Shown here: one piece after another, positions 53,763 through 60,789 of the stretch
How the letters are laid out: each line of letters opens with the position of its first letter
Numbering within the stretch: position 1 is the first letter of the stretch
Source: a virus
DNA length: 64,000 nt
Reading direction: 5' to 3' (one strand)
IMG/VR virus record: IMGVR_UViG_3300010885_003070
Coordinates: 17,074 to 81,073 of that record
The notes under the pieces: model-generated
What the model was told of the DNA's origin: nothing
What the model saw: the letters and a program-made list of their open reading frames with translations, nothing else
Database searches by the model: none
Position numbers and translations under genes: made by a program

Positions 53763-56692
53763 TGGCTTTCAACGTAGGTAAAAGTTCAAAAGATACTTTT
53801 AGACATCTAAAGAAATTGACACCTAGGCAGAGAGTTGATTATGTCAATAAGTCTGCTCAAGGCCCTGCTACCATTCTCACTCTGCTTACACCAGCAGAGT
53901 TTGCCGAGTTATTCCCAAAGTATTATCAAAAAGGTTTGCCAGATGTTTCCGGCTTTCGTGAGGCAATTACTAATCGATCTACACAGAAACAAGATGATAT
54001 TAACTTTGGTTTGTCACAAGGCGCTAAGACAGTTGATCAAGCCGAACAGTATGGACAGTGGCGCAGAAGATTTAACAAAGAACAACCTGGCACCACTACA
54101 TCAACTCTTGGTTCAACTGGTGGTGAGAAATCAATTTCAAATAAAGTAATGGCAAAAGAGGTATATAATTATCTCAAATCAAAAGGCGTAGATCATGTCC
54201 ATGCTATGGGCATTCTAGCAAACATGCAGGGCGAGTCCGCATTTAGACCAGGCATTCAACCTCCTGCCGATGTAATGCGTCGTGAAGGCGGACCATCTGG
54301 TGGATTGTTTCAGCATCATGATAATCCGAGCAGAGGTGAATATCGTTTTACCAACATGGTTAAAGCTGCTGGTGGTGAAGGTGTATGGCAGAAAAACTGG
54401 AAAGGTCAGATTGATTATGCGTTGACCGAACCTGATATGAAGAAATATCTAAGTCGGAAGATTACTGACGAGAGAGATGCCGTTAAAAGTTTTATAGCTG
54501 ATTTTGAAAGACCTGCTAACCCCGAAAGAGATGCTGTTCTAAGACAACAGTATCTAAAATCTATTTCAAGCGCAATAACAACCTCTGATCCACAATCATC
54601 TATGGGTGACATATCAAGAGTATCAACTAAGTCAGGCGGCTATTACGGCGAAGGTCCGAACGGCGAACAATGTGTTTCTTTGTCAAAACACTTTTCTGGT
54701 TTAGGTCCTGCTAGTAAATGGAATGTAAAAGAAGGTAATATCACAGCCGGTACTGTTATTGCTACTATGAACTATGGTAAGGGTGAACATCCTGGTGGCA
54801 TTGAACATAATAAAACGGCAGATGGTAAGTCACACTATCATACAGGCATTGCTCTATCCGCACCAAACTCAAATGGTGACGTTCTTATTCTAGAACAGTT
54901 CAATGGGCAGCCTGCCCGAGTTGCTATGGTCAATATTCATAACTATCGTGGCTCTGGCGAAAGAATGGGCGTCGTCGAAGGCGGCGAGCCAAGTGCTGGT
55001 ACAATGAAAGCAGTTGAGATTGCCAAAGGCCTAGCTAATCCAGATCAGTTAGCATTGATCGGTGGCACAGGCGAAGCACCAGCGCAAGCAACTCTTCAGG
55101 TTAAGTCAGTTCAGAAAGTACCTACAGCTAGTCCTACATCTATATCAACTGAACAGCAATCACAGTATCCAGCCGATCAACAGCCACAGCAACCAGCTAA
55201 CAAGCAAACTGCTACAGTTGAAAAGGCTGATAAGTCAATGAAGGCTCAAGAGTTATATAAGTTTGATCCTGACAAGTATTGGAACGAAGTCAAAACAAAA
55301 CAGCCAATGGCCGATAGTATGTTCTACGGCAAAGATAAAGTTATGCAGGAGACATATAAAGGCTTTGAAGATGCTCAGGCTGCTGGTGCTATCAAGTGGA
55401 ATAAGAAAACAAACGAGATACACATTCTCGATCCTAAACACGAAAAGGTTCAGCAAATCTATAAAGATATGCAGGACAATAACATTGATAGAAACGCCTT
55501 CTTATCAAAGAGTGAAGCTGGCGGCGCAGGAACAGCTAAGGTTCACAAAGTTAGAAAAGCTCCATTCGTTGAAACCTACAATGGCTTTCTACCTGATCTT
55601 AGAGAAGACATCGGTGGCATTACAGGACAGTGGGAGTCTGGTAGACATGGTGCTCGGGCTGCCCAAGGTGTAGAGTCTATTTCAACAGGTAAAAAAGATC
55701 CTGGTGGTGTATCATATGGTCGTCATCAGCTATCAAGTAAGAAAGGAACAATGGCTGAGTTTCTTAAATCAAAAGAAGCTGAAGCATTCCGATCACACTT
55801 TGGTGATATGAAACCAGGAACACCAAAGTTCAATGCCGCATATCAGAAAGTTGTCAGAGAGAATCCTCAGGCATTTGACAAAGCGCAGCATGATTTCATA
55901 GCTAGAACACATTACACACCATTTCTAAAGACTGCTGCCAGACTTGGATATAAAGTAGAAGATCCAAGAATCCAGGAAGCTGTATGGGGTGGCGGTGTTC
56001 AATTCAGAAACAACATGAGAAAAGTATTAAACAAGGCTAGCCATTCTGTTGGACAGTCTGTAGAAGATCAAGTCATGGCTATTGCTAAGGCTAAACAAGA
56101 AAGAGGGCCGCATATCAAAAACAGATATATGCCAGAAGCACAAGCTATTCTCGGACAGACACCTGGTGGCGGATTTGGAAAGTCTAATGTTCTTGATATG
56201 AGTAAGTATGAACAATATGCTATGGATCAAAAGAGTAAGAAAGCAACATTTATCGCACAACATCAAGCACCACAGGCACAGAAAGAACAAGTAGCATCAG
56301 CTAGATCAGTTGATCCATATGCTAGACCAGCGGCTGCGGCTGTGGATACAGGATCATCAGCTAAACAAGCATTTGATCGTATGAGAAACTTTAAGGCTGA
56401 ACCTGTTCAAAGACCACAGCCAGAGGTATCAACTGGTGTTTCTACTGCTCCGCCAGATGTTACTAGAGAGACAATGCAGCCTGTTACACCTGATAATAAA
56501 AATGCCATGAACATGCAGCAAGTGCCGCCAGATAGACCACAGAAGGAAACAGTTATCGATCCTTCATTGAATAGACAAGTGAGAGAGTTCCCAACAGCAT
56601 CATTAGAAAGAGCAATGGGTAAGGCGAGAGGATTTGAAACTGGAACTGGTGCTGACGGTCATCATCATAGCACTACATCATTAGGTCAATAA
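53762..56692 (+). CDS. Multidomain tail lysin/hub protein with three hydrolase-like domains
   Basis: 976 residues. Residues ~130-245 look like a phage tail lysozyme: MGILANMQGESAFRPGIQ, with E158 as catalytic candidate, then GGLFQHHD. Residues ~295-415 resemble an NlpC/P60-CHAP-type peptidase: C304 (GEQCVSLSKHF) and H358/H360 (SHYHTGIAL). Residues ~615-770 (ITGQWESGRHG with E about 625, GVSYGRHQLSSKKGTMAEFL) resemble the muramidase domain at the end of VgrG3-type spike proteins. Gln/Pro-rich linkers join them and the C-terminus is low complexity. Probably the peptidoglycan-piercing part of the hub, taking over the role of T4 gp5 lysozyme (inference). TAATG-coupled to the gene before. Confidence 0.8.
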   Translation: MAFNVGKSSKDTFRHLKKLTPRQRVDYVNKSAQGPATILTLLTPAEFAELFPKYYQKGLPDVSGFREAITNRSTQKQDDINFGLSQGAKTVDQAEQYGQWRRRFNKEQPGTTTSTLGSTGGEKSISNKVMAKEVYNYLKSKGVDHVHAMGILANMQGESAFRPGIQPPADVMRREGGPSGGLFQHHDNPSRGEYRFTNMVKAAGGEGVWQKNWKGQIDYALTEPDMKKYLSRKITDERDAVKSFIADFERPANPERDAVLRQQYLKSISSAITTSDPQSSMGDISRVSTKSGGYYGEGPNGEQCVSLSKHFSGLGPASKWNVKEGNITAGTVIATMNYGKGEHPGGIEHNKTADGKSHYHTGIALSAPNSNGDVLILEQFNGQPARVAMVNIHNYRGSGERMGVVEGGEPSAGTMKAVEIAKGLANPDQLALIGGTGEAPAQATLQVKSVQKVPTASPTSISTEQQSQYPADQQPQQPANKQTATVEKADKSMKAQELYKFDPDKYWNEVKTKQPMADSMFYGKDKVMQETYKGFEDAQAAGAIKWNKKTNEIHILDPKHEKVQQIYKDMQDNNIDRNAFLSKSEAGGAGTAKVHKVRKAPFVETYNGFLPDLREDIGGITGQWESGRHGARAAQGVESISTGKKDPGGVSYGRHQLSSKKGTMAEFLKSKEAEAFRSHFGDMKPGTPKFNAAYQKVVRENPQAFDKAQHDFIARTHYTPFLKTAARLGYKVEDPRIQEAVWGGGVQFRNNMRKVLNKASHSVGQSVEDQVMAIAKAKQERGPHIKNRYMPEAQAILGQTPGGGFGKSNVLDMSKYEQYAMDQKSKKATFIAQHQAPQAQKEQVASARSVDPYARPAAAAVDTGSSAKQAFDRMRNFKAEPVQRPQPEVSTGVSTAPPDVTRETMQPVTPDNKNAMNMQQVPPDRPQKETVIDPSLNRQVREFPTASLERAMGKARGFETGTGADGHHHSTTSLGQ

Positions 56693-56726
56693 AAAAAAAG
56701 AGGGAGATTGCTCTCCCTCCAATTTT
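56691..56726. terminator. Bidirectional intrinsic terminator
   Basis: An 8-bp perfect stem (GAGGGAGA / TCTCCCTC, 56700-56707 and 56712-56719) with a TTGC loop lies between the convergent lysin and gp32 genes. On the minus strand a run of nine T follows, making a strong terminator for gp32. On the plus strand a weaker AATTTTCTT tract follows the stem. Confidence 0.9.
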
Positions 56727-56727
56727 C

Positions 56728-57657
56728 TTAGTCATCAAGATCGGCTAGTTCTCGGAACATAGCCAAGTCTTCATCATCATCTTCTACAACTGGAGCCTTA
56801 GGTGCTGCCTTCTTAGCAACAGGCTTTGACTCGGTAAAAGGAACATCATCATCTTCTGTTACTACTGGTTTAGCTGTAGCACGTGGAGCACTATCACCAA
56901 AGCCAAGAACATCATTGAGACGAGCCTTTAGCTGATCATAAGACTTAAAGTTCTTTGGATCGATAATCTCTTTGAGAGAATACTCAGCCTTCCAAATCTT
57001 TTCAAGTTCTGCCTCATCTTCTGATAGCGGACCTGGTGCAAGGAATGTTGACTCATCATAGTTTGGAAAACCAGACTGACGGGTCATCTTCAACTTAAAG
57101 TTAGCACCCTGCCAAAGATCGAAAGGATTAACTGCCTTCTCCGACTCAAGGTCTGGGTTCATCATCTTTGTTAGCTTATCAAAGATTTTCTTACCATACT
57201 TGAATAGAAAGATTTTACCTTCATTTGATGGGTTCTTAGGATCACTAATAACCTGAATGTTTGACACATAATGAAGGCGGCGCTTTTGATCACGGGCCTG
57301 CTTGCGTTCTGGTGAGTTATCATCAGCCGAAGCATTCCATAGTGTAGAGTTATATTCAGAAACAGGATCTTTCTGACCAATAGTGGTGAGTGACTTTTCA
57401 ATATACCACTTACCGCTCAACTTGTTCTGGAACCCATGATCCCAATACTGAATCCATGGTAGAGCATCGTCACCATCAACGGCAGAGCCAGGAAGGAAAC
57501 GAATAACTGCTAGAGCATTACCAGCCTTATCAGGCGTTGGCTTCCAATAGTTATCTGTAGATGCGTCTCTATCATAGGTGGGTTTGTTGAGTTCATCAAC
57601 CTTCTTGAGAAGGCCACTGAAGTCTTTAGATTGTTTCTTGAGGTTAGCAAAGTTCAT
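56728..57657 (-). CDS. 32: Single-stranded DNA-binding protein gp32
   Basis: 309 residues (T4 301). Matches T4 gp32 in the OB-fold core: DHGFQNKLSGKWYIEKSLTT (T4 NHGFKKNGKWYIETCSST), ISDPKNPSNEGKIFLFKYGK, IFDKLTKMMNPD, GANFKLKMTRQSGFPNYDES. The acidic C-terminus (EDDDEDLAMFRELADLDD) is the partner-binding tail. The three cysteines that hold zinc in T4 are absent, replaced within SLTTIGQKDPVSEYN; cyanophage gp32 as I recall it reads similarly. CGGAGAAATAAT precedes the ATG. Neighbours gp59 and gp33 match the T4 gene order. Confidence 0.95.
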   Translation of the reverse strand: MNFANLKKQSKDFSGLLKKVDELNKPTYDRDASTDNYWKPTPDKAGNALAVIRFLPGSAVDGDDALPWIQYWDHGFQNKLSGKWYIEKSLTTIGQKDPVSEYNSTLWNASADDNSPERKQARDQKRRLHYVSNIQVISDPKNPSNEGKIFLFKYGKKIFDKLTKMMNPDLESEKAVNPFDLWQGANFKLKMTRQSGFPNYDESTFLAPGPLSEDEAELEKIWKAEYSLKEIIDPKNFKSYDQLKARLNDVLGFGDSAPRATAKPVVTEDDDVPFTESKPVAKKAAPKAPVVEDDDEDLAMFRELADLDD

Positions 57658-57719
57658 ATTATTTCTCCGTATGTTCGATGTATTTTCGTAGTATCCACAG
57701 TATCATCATATAAAGTAGT

Positions 57720-57748
57720 ATTATAACAGAGACCGAAGCCTCTGTCAA
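57720..57748 (-). promoter_or_regulatory. Perfect-consensus sigma70 promoter for gp32
   Basis: TTGACA at 57743-57748 and TATAAT at 57720-57725 with a 17-nt spacer, all on the minus strand, 62 nt before the gp32 start. Both boxes and the spacing are consensus. The spacer is itself an 8-bp inverted repeat closed by a TTCG tetraloop (57726-57745). Expected to give strong early expression by host RNA polymerase. Confidence 0.9.
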
Positions 57749-57750
57749 GT

Positions 57751-57927
57751 CTATCTTGGTACCTTTTCTGAGATATCAAGACCGAGGGTAATATGTGTAA
57801 CTTTACCCTTTTTAAGTTCATAGTTATTGTGATCCATCCATAGACGGTAGATATACTCTGCCGCTTTTTCCACGTTATGTTCTTTGATAATGATTTCCAT
57901 TGAATCGATTAAGTCTTCTCTTGTCAT
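57751..57927 (-). CDS. Small protein between gp59 and gp32, unknown
   Basis: 58 residues, found by hand: ATG at 57925-57927, stop TAG at 57751-57753, with AGGAGAAAGGT directly before the ATG. The sequence opens MTREDLIDSMEIIIKEHNVE, then KAAEYIYRLWMDHNNYELKK. It is soluble, helical then beta, with no motif I recognise. Its stop lies 2 nt before the gp32 promoter. The excellent ribosome site and tight fit between genes argue it is real. Confidence 0.7.
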   Translation of the reverse strand: MTREDLIDSMEIIIKEHNVEKAAEYIYRLWMDHNNYELKKGKVTHITLGLDISEKVPR

Positions 57928-57957
57928 ACCTTTCTCCTGTAAAAGATATATGATGAC

Positions 57958-58551
57958 CTATTTAGTCATCTCGTTTTTAAGTATGCTTTTCATCTTCGCC
58001 TTATCATACTGTAGAAACGGTCTATACTTACTTATCTTTTTAGACACCTTACACCAAATGATATCTTCGCCATAATACTTATCAAACTTGCCAGTGTAGC
58101 CCAGAAAGTCATCAACAATGACCATCGTTTCTAGACTGATTTCCCGACGCAAGAAAAGCAATACAATACTAGGGTAGGCATTATCACTGACAATGAACGG
58201 CTCTCGAAAGCCCTTTCTAAAAGTTCTAGCCAAGTCATTGGTATAGTTATACGACAAACTCTGTCGCCGTCGCAGATAATCAGTGTATGTTCGCTTTGCT
58301 GTTTCATCTATTAGATCCGTTATGTATTGTTTCTCTTCAAGTAGATTAGCAATATAGAAATCACGCAACTCGGTAGCGTTATACTCTTTAGCCAGCTTCT
58401 CAAAGAAGAACTTATCATTCCTTTTTTGATAGGACTCCTTAGTTGCACGGAGTTTACCATGCATTTGGAAGAAGTCATAGCCTGACTTAGTGAAATGGGT
58501 CTTCAATGCTAAGAATAGCAAGTAAGCACCATAACCTGAAAAGTGTTTCAT
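57958..58551 (-). CDS. 59: Helicase loader gp59
   Basis: 197 residues (T4 217). ESYQKRNDKFFFEKLAKEYN with LRDFYIANLLEEKQYITDL aligns to T4 gp59 (AYQKRRDKYFFQKLSEKY, FISNLVANQDAWIGDI). The C-terminal SLETMVIVDDFLGYTGKFDK matches T4 SFETFILLDSFLNIIDKHD. gp59 loads the gp41 helicase onto gp32-coated forks. TAATG coupling with gp33 and position before gp32 reproduce the T4 33-59-32 order. Confidence 0.9.
   Translation of the reverse strand: MKHFSGYGAYLLFLALKTHFTKSGYDFFQMHGKLRATKESYQKRNDKFFFEKLAKEYNATELRDFYIANLLEEKQYITDLIDETAKRTYTDYLRRRQSLSYNYTNDLARTFRKGFREPFIVSDNAYPSIVLLFLRREISLETMVIVDDFLGYTGKFDKYYGEDIIWCKVSKKISKYRPFLQYDKAKMKSILKNEMTK
57959..57965 (-). promoter_or_regulatory. Late-promoter-like CTAAATA
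   Basis: Minus-strand CTAAATAGG overlaps the last codons and TAG of gp59, 31 nt before the 58-aa gene. Same stop-overlap arrangement as elsewhere in the window. It could add late transcription of the small gene and gp32. Confidence 0.35.
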
Positions 58552-58775
58552 TAGAAAGGTAGTTGTGCGGTGTTTGATCTCTTTAGATAGTGTAGGTCTT
58601 CAGCTTCTAGCTTGATCTTTGATTTGAGAACACCAGAGATTAGCTTGGCAGCCGTCTCTAGCTCAAAGCCAGTCTCCTCACAATACATAATAACAGCGTC
58701 AATGTATGGAATGTCTTTCATATAGACTAGCTCCTCAATGGCTAGACTAAACTTTTGCATATCGTCGGCGTTCAT
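58551..58775 (-). CDS. 33: Late transcription co-activator gp33
   Basis: 74 residues from the ATG at 58773-58775, chosen because GAGGA lies 6 nt before it; an ATG four codons upstream has no such site. IEELVYMKDIPYIDAVIMYC and LISGVLKSKIKLEAEDLHYL align with T4 gp33 (IEKMVEEFGMSYLEATTAFL, IPSGIIEKIQSEAIDENLL). T4 gp33 links RNA polymerase to the sliding clamp through its C-terminal hydrophobic residues; here the end TAQLPF could serve. It starts directly downstream of the tmRNA. Confidence 0.8.
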   Translation of the reverse strand: MNADDMQKFSLAIEELVYMKDIPYIDAVIMYCEETGFELETAAKLISGVLKSKIKLEAEDLHYLKRSNTAQLPF

Positions 58776-58838
58776 TTTGTTCCTCATAATGTAAAATTGC
58801 CACCACTTCTGTTTCTAGGCTGGTGGCCCACCCAATGA

Positions 58839-58883
58839 TTATGCTGCTAGAGCAAGATCAAATGATGCAAAGTTATCGTTAGC
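58839..58883 (-). other. tmRNA tag reading frame (ANDNFASFDLALAA)
   Basis: Resume codon GCT at 58881-58883, stop TAA at 58839-58841. ANDN start and LAA end match proteolysis tags of other tmRNAs; the LAA end is what ClpX recognises. TTAGGT precedes the resume codon, similar to the UAGUC determinant in E. coli tmRNA. Confidence 0.9.
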
Positions 58884-58947
58884 ACCTAACGTTTGCTTTC
58901 GGTCTCCTTGAACCCTTACTACGCCCGTCGAAACCCTGGTCGCCCCC

Positions 58948-59020
58948 ATCATAGTAACATCGGGTGCCTAAAGACTATTATAGGACTTATTACGGAATTG
59001 AACCGTGTCCGATGTTACTA
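58948..59020 (-). other. tmRNA intervening segment with 14-bp inverted repeat
   Basis: This 73-nt segment separates acceptor and coding pieces and would be removed in processing. Its ends form, with the CA of CCA, a perfect 14-bp inverted repeat (59009-59022 and 58950-58963) that extends the acceptor stem in the precursor. Inside, ACGG-TTCAATT-CCGT resembles a T arm. Confidence 0.8.
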
Positions 59021-59096
59021 TGGTGGAGGCGGGCGGAATCGAACCGCCGTCCGTAACGTCTATGCCGTTCCTCTCAACGACCTCAGCATAGTATTT

Positions 59097-59124
59097 ATTA
59101 TACAGCATTATTTTTGTTTGTCAA
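59097..59124 (-). promoter_or_regulatory. Consensus sigma70 promoter for the tmRNA
   Basis: TTGACA at 59119-59124 and TATAAT at 59097-59102, 16-nt spacer, minus strand. It lies inside the last codons of the adenylating-enzyme gene and would start transcription near 59090, at the beginning of the acceptor piece. Confidence 0.85.
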
Positions 59125-60606
59125 GCGGAATCGTTCAACCATACCAGCTAACTTGTCCTTATCTGCTTTGTTGCTGATAGTGGCATCATATAGTTCTGGC
59201 TCAAGTATAACATCGGCAAGAGTAACATTTCCATGATAGAATGTGTCTATCTCTTCCTTGATATGGCTTCTTTGTTCATATGCTACAACATCAGAGGTAA
59301 GAACATACAACTGATTATATACCTCATCAATGTATATCTCAAACTGATATCTTGTGGTATACTTCTCCACTATCTCAATGATGTCCAGTGGATTGATATC
59401 AATATCGTTTATCTTTTGTAATCTATTCTTACCGACAAAGTAATAGCCATCTGGCTTCTCATCAACAATATCATCAAAACAAATCTCATCTGTGTATGGC
59501 GTGGCTGTGTAGATACGTCCATCAGCTATTCTAGTCTTATAGAAACTATCAACAGTTGGCTTGCCGAGATACTTTGGATTAAAGTTATCCACATTATCAG
59601 AGTTGAGCCACATCATAAACACTGGACCACATACCTCACTACAACCAAATGGACTATAGATACTTTTCAGACTGCCTTCTTTGATTGCCTTACACCATTC
59701 AGGACTGATGAATGAAAGTATCATTACACTTGTGTTAGGCAGTTTGATATCACGATTAGCCATATGATTAATGATTTCATCTAGCACACCGCCATGGGTA
59801 CAGAATATTCTTGTTATACCATGCTTGACACAATCATTGACAAATCTTTCATACTCATCATATTGCTGGTCACCAGGCAACTTACCTTTACCAGAAATGC
59901 TGTTATAGAAATAGTGGTTCTTACATATTCTAAAAGACGGTAGAACAAGTGATAATGTCGCTCCGTGATTAAGTGAGGACAAATGAAGATAATGGTCATC
60001 TGGTTCATAGCCCAGTTCTTGCCCGTTATTACTAGAGAGATTATACAGGTATTCGTGCGAGTGTGCTATTAGTTTCGGAGTGCCAGTTGTGCCGCTACTA
60101 TTACACAATAGAGCAATATCACCTGGCTGTGCTAGTATTGGTGTTTCTTCAGTTGATCTAAACTTCTTTCTCTGTGTCTCCCATTCAATTGGACCATAAC
60201 CCAAAACAACCTTGGAGTTCTTTTGGTAATGTTTCATAGCAGTAGAAAGAATAGGACTAGCCAGATAAGATGTAAAGAAGATCATAAAGTCTAGAGGCAA
60301 ATGACAATTGCTCTTAGGACTCTGGCATTCTTTCTCGTTGTTTGGTCTGTGTAGAACGACCATACTCATACCAAGTTCAAAGGCAGCAAACTTGATAGCA
60401 GTTGAATGAATGTCAGATGGCATGATACATGTGCCAATCTTATCACCACGTTTAGCACCATGCGATAGAAGTTTGAGTTTCCAGTAATTGATAAACTCGC
60501 AGAGGTCTTGTTTAGTATATGTGTTAACCAAAACATCTGCTTTTCTGACATCAGCATGGATCACAATGTCATCTCGGATCCAATCTCTTGTGATTATCTT
60601 TGTCAT
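59098..60606 (-). CDS. ANL-superfamily adenylate-forming enzyme (AMP-binding)
   Basis: 502 residues, full ANL length. Residues 170-178 SSGTTGTPK form the A3 phosphate-binding loop; YSPFGCSEVCGP near residue 315 fits A5; DGRIYTATPYTDEICFDDIV and GYYFVGKNRLQKINDIDINP fit A7-A8 and the hinge before the small C-terminal domain. A Lys near the end (ISNKADKDKL) is a possible A10 lysine, but the surrounding motif is poor. These enzymes activate carboxylic acids as acyl-AMP and usually pass them to CoA or a carrier; neither partner is visible here. Rare in phages. A GAGGAG site precedes the ATG. Confidence 0.85.
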   Translation of the reverse strand: MTKIITRDWIRDDIVIHADVRKADVLVNTYTKQDLCEFINYWKLKLLSHGAKRGDKIGTCIMPSDIHSTAIKFAAFELGMSMVVLHRPNNEKECQSPKSNCHLPLDFMIFFTSYLASPILSTAMKHYQKNSKVVLGYGPIEWETQRKKFRSTEETPILAQPGDIALLCNSSGTTGTPKLIAHSHEYLYNLSSNNGQELGYEPDDHYLHLSSLNHGATLSLVLPSFRICKNHYFYNSISGKGKLPGDQQYDEYERFVNDCVKHGITRIFCTHGGVLDEIINHMANRDIKLPNTSVMILSFISPEWCKAIKEGSLKSIYSPFGCSEVCGPVFMMWLNSDNVDNFNPKYLGKPTVDSFYKTRIADGRIYTATPYTDEICFDDIVDEKPDGYYFVGKNRLQKINDIDINPLDIIEIVEKYTTRYQFEIYIDEVYNQLYVLTSDVVAYEQRSHIKEEIDTFYHGNVTLADVILEPELYDATISNKADKDKLAGMVERFRLTNKNNAV

Positions 60607-60669
60607 GGTATCTGGTTCTCAAACTCCTCTAGTAATGGTGCGCCAACACCACGATGGTCTTTGGAGTTA

Positions 60670-60789
60670 TTAGTTGCATGGCCTACTAGTCGTGTCCCGT
60701 ATAATGCACTCACCGACGGTCGCCACCACACATCCAGACAAACCCAGACAAAGAAACACCATGGCAATAGCGAGATATACTTTTCTCAT
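60670..60789 (-). CDS. Small lipoprotein, unknown
   Basis: 39 residues, found by hand. The ATG overlaps the stop of the exonuclease gene (ATGA). MRKVYLAIAMVFLCLGLSGC is a typical lipoprotein signal: basic start, hydrophobic core, lipobox LSGC with C20 as the lipidated residue. The mature part has only ~20 residues with two more cysteines (C28, C38). The size recalls Rz1-type outer-membrane spanins, but there is no proline-rich stretch and no partner is seen, so the role is open. The 63 nt after it carry only the next gene's leader. Confidence 0.7.
   Translation of the reverse strand: MRKVYLAIAMVFLCLGLSGCVVATVGECIIRDTTSRPCN

Larger units (their letters stand above)
58799..59090 (-). ncRNA. 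ssrA: Circularly permuted two-piece tmRNA
   Basis: Order on the minus strand: acceptor piece (about 59088 to 59021), intervening segment (59020-58948), coding piece (58947 to about 58799). The acceptor piece ends GGCGG-TTCGATT-CCGCC (T stem and loop), then CGCCTCC and ACCA. The coding piece opens GGGGGCGACCAGGGTTTCG with ACGGG, the invariant tmRNA 5' region. GGGGGCG pairs fully with CGCCTCC, including the G3-U pair that marks alanine acceptors. A tag frame ANDNFASFDLALAA with TAA follows, then a 7-bp hairpin (GCCACCA/TGGTGGC). This is the permuted layout of alphaproteobacterial tmRNAs. It would rescue stalled ribosomes and mark products for ClpXP. Confidence 0.95.

Noticed and set aside
59021-59060. 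A stand-alone tRNA from the T-arm and CCA sequence
   Set aside because: No tRNA 5' half or anticodon arm lies upstream; the matching acceptor strand is downstream in the tmRNA coding piece.
58893-59177. 94-codon plus-strand open frame over the tmRNA
   Set aside because: It is antisense to the RNA gene, lacks a ribosome site, and its translation has no protein-like features.
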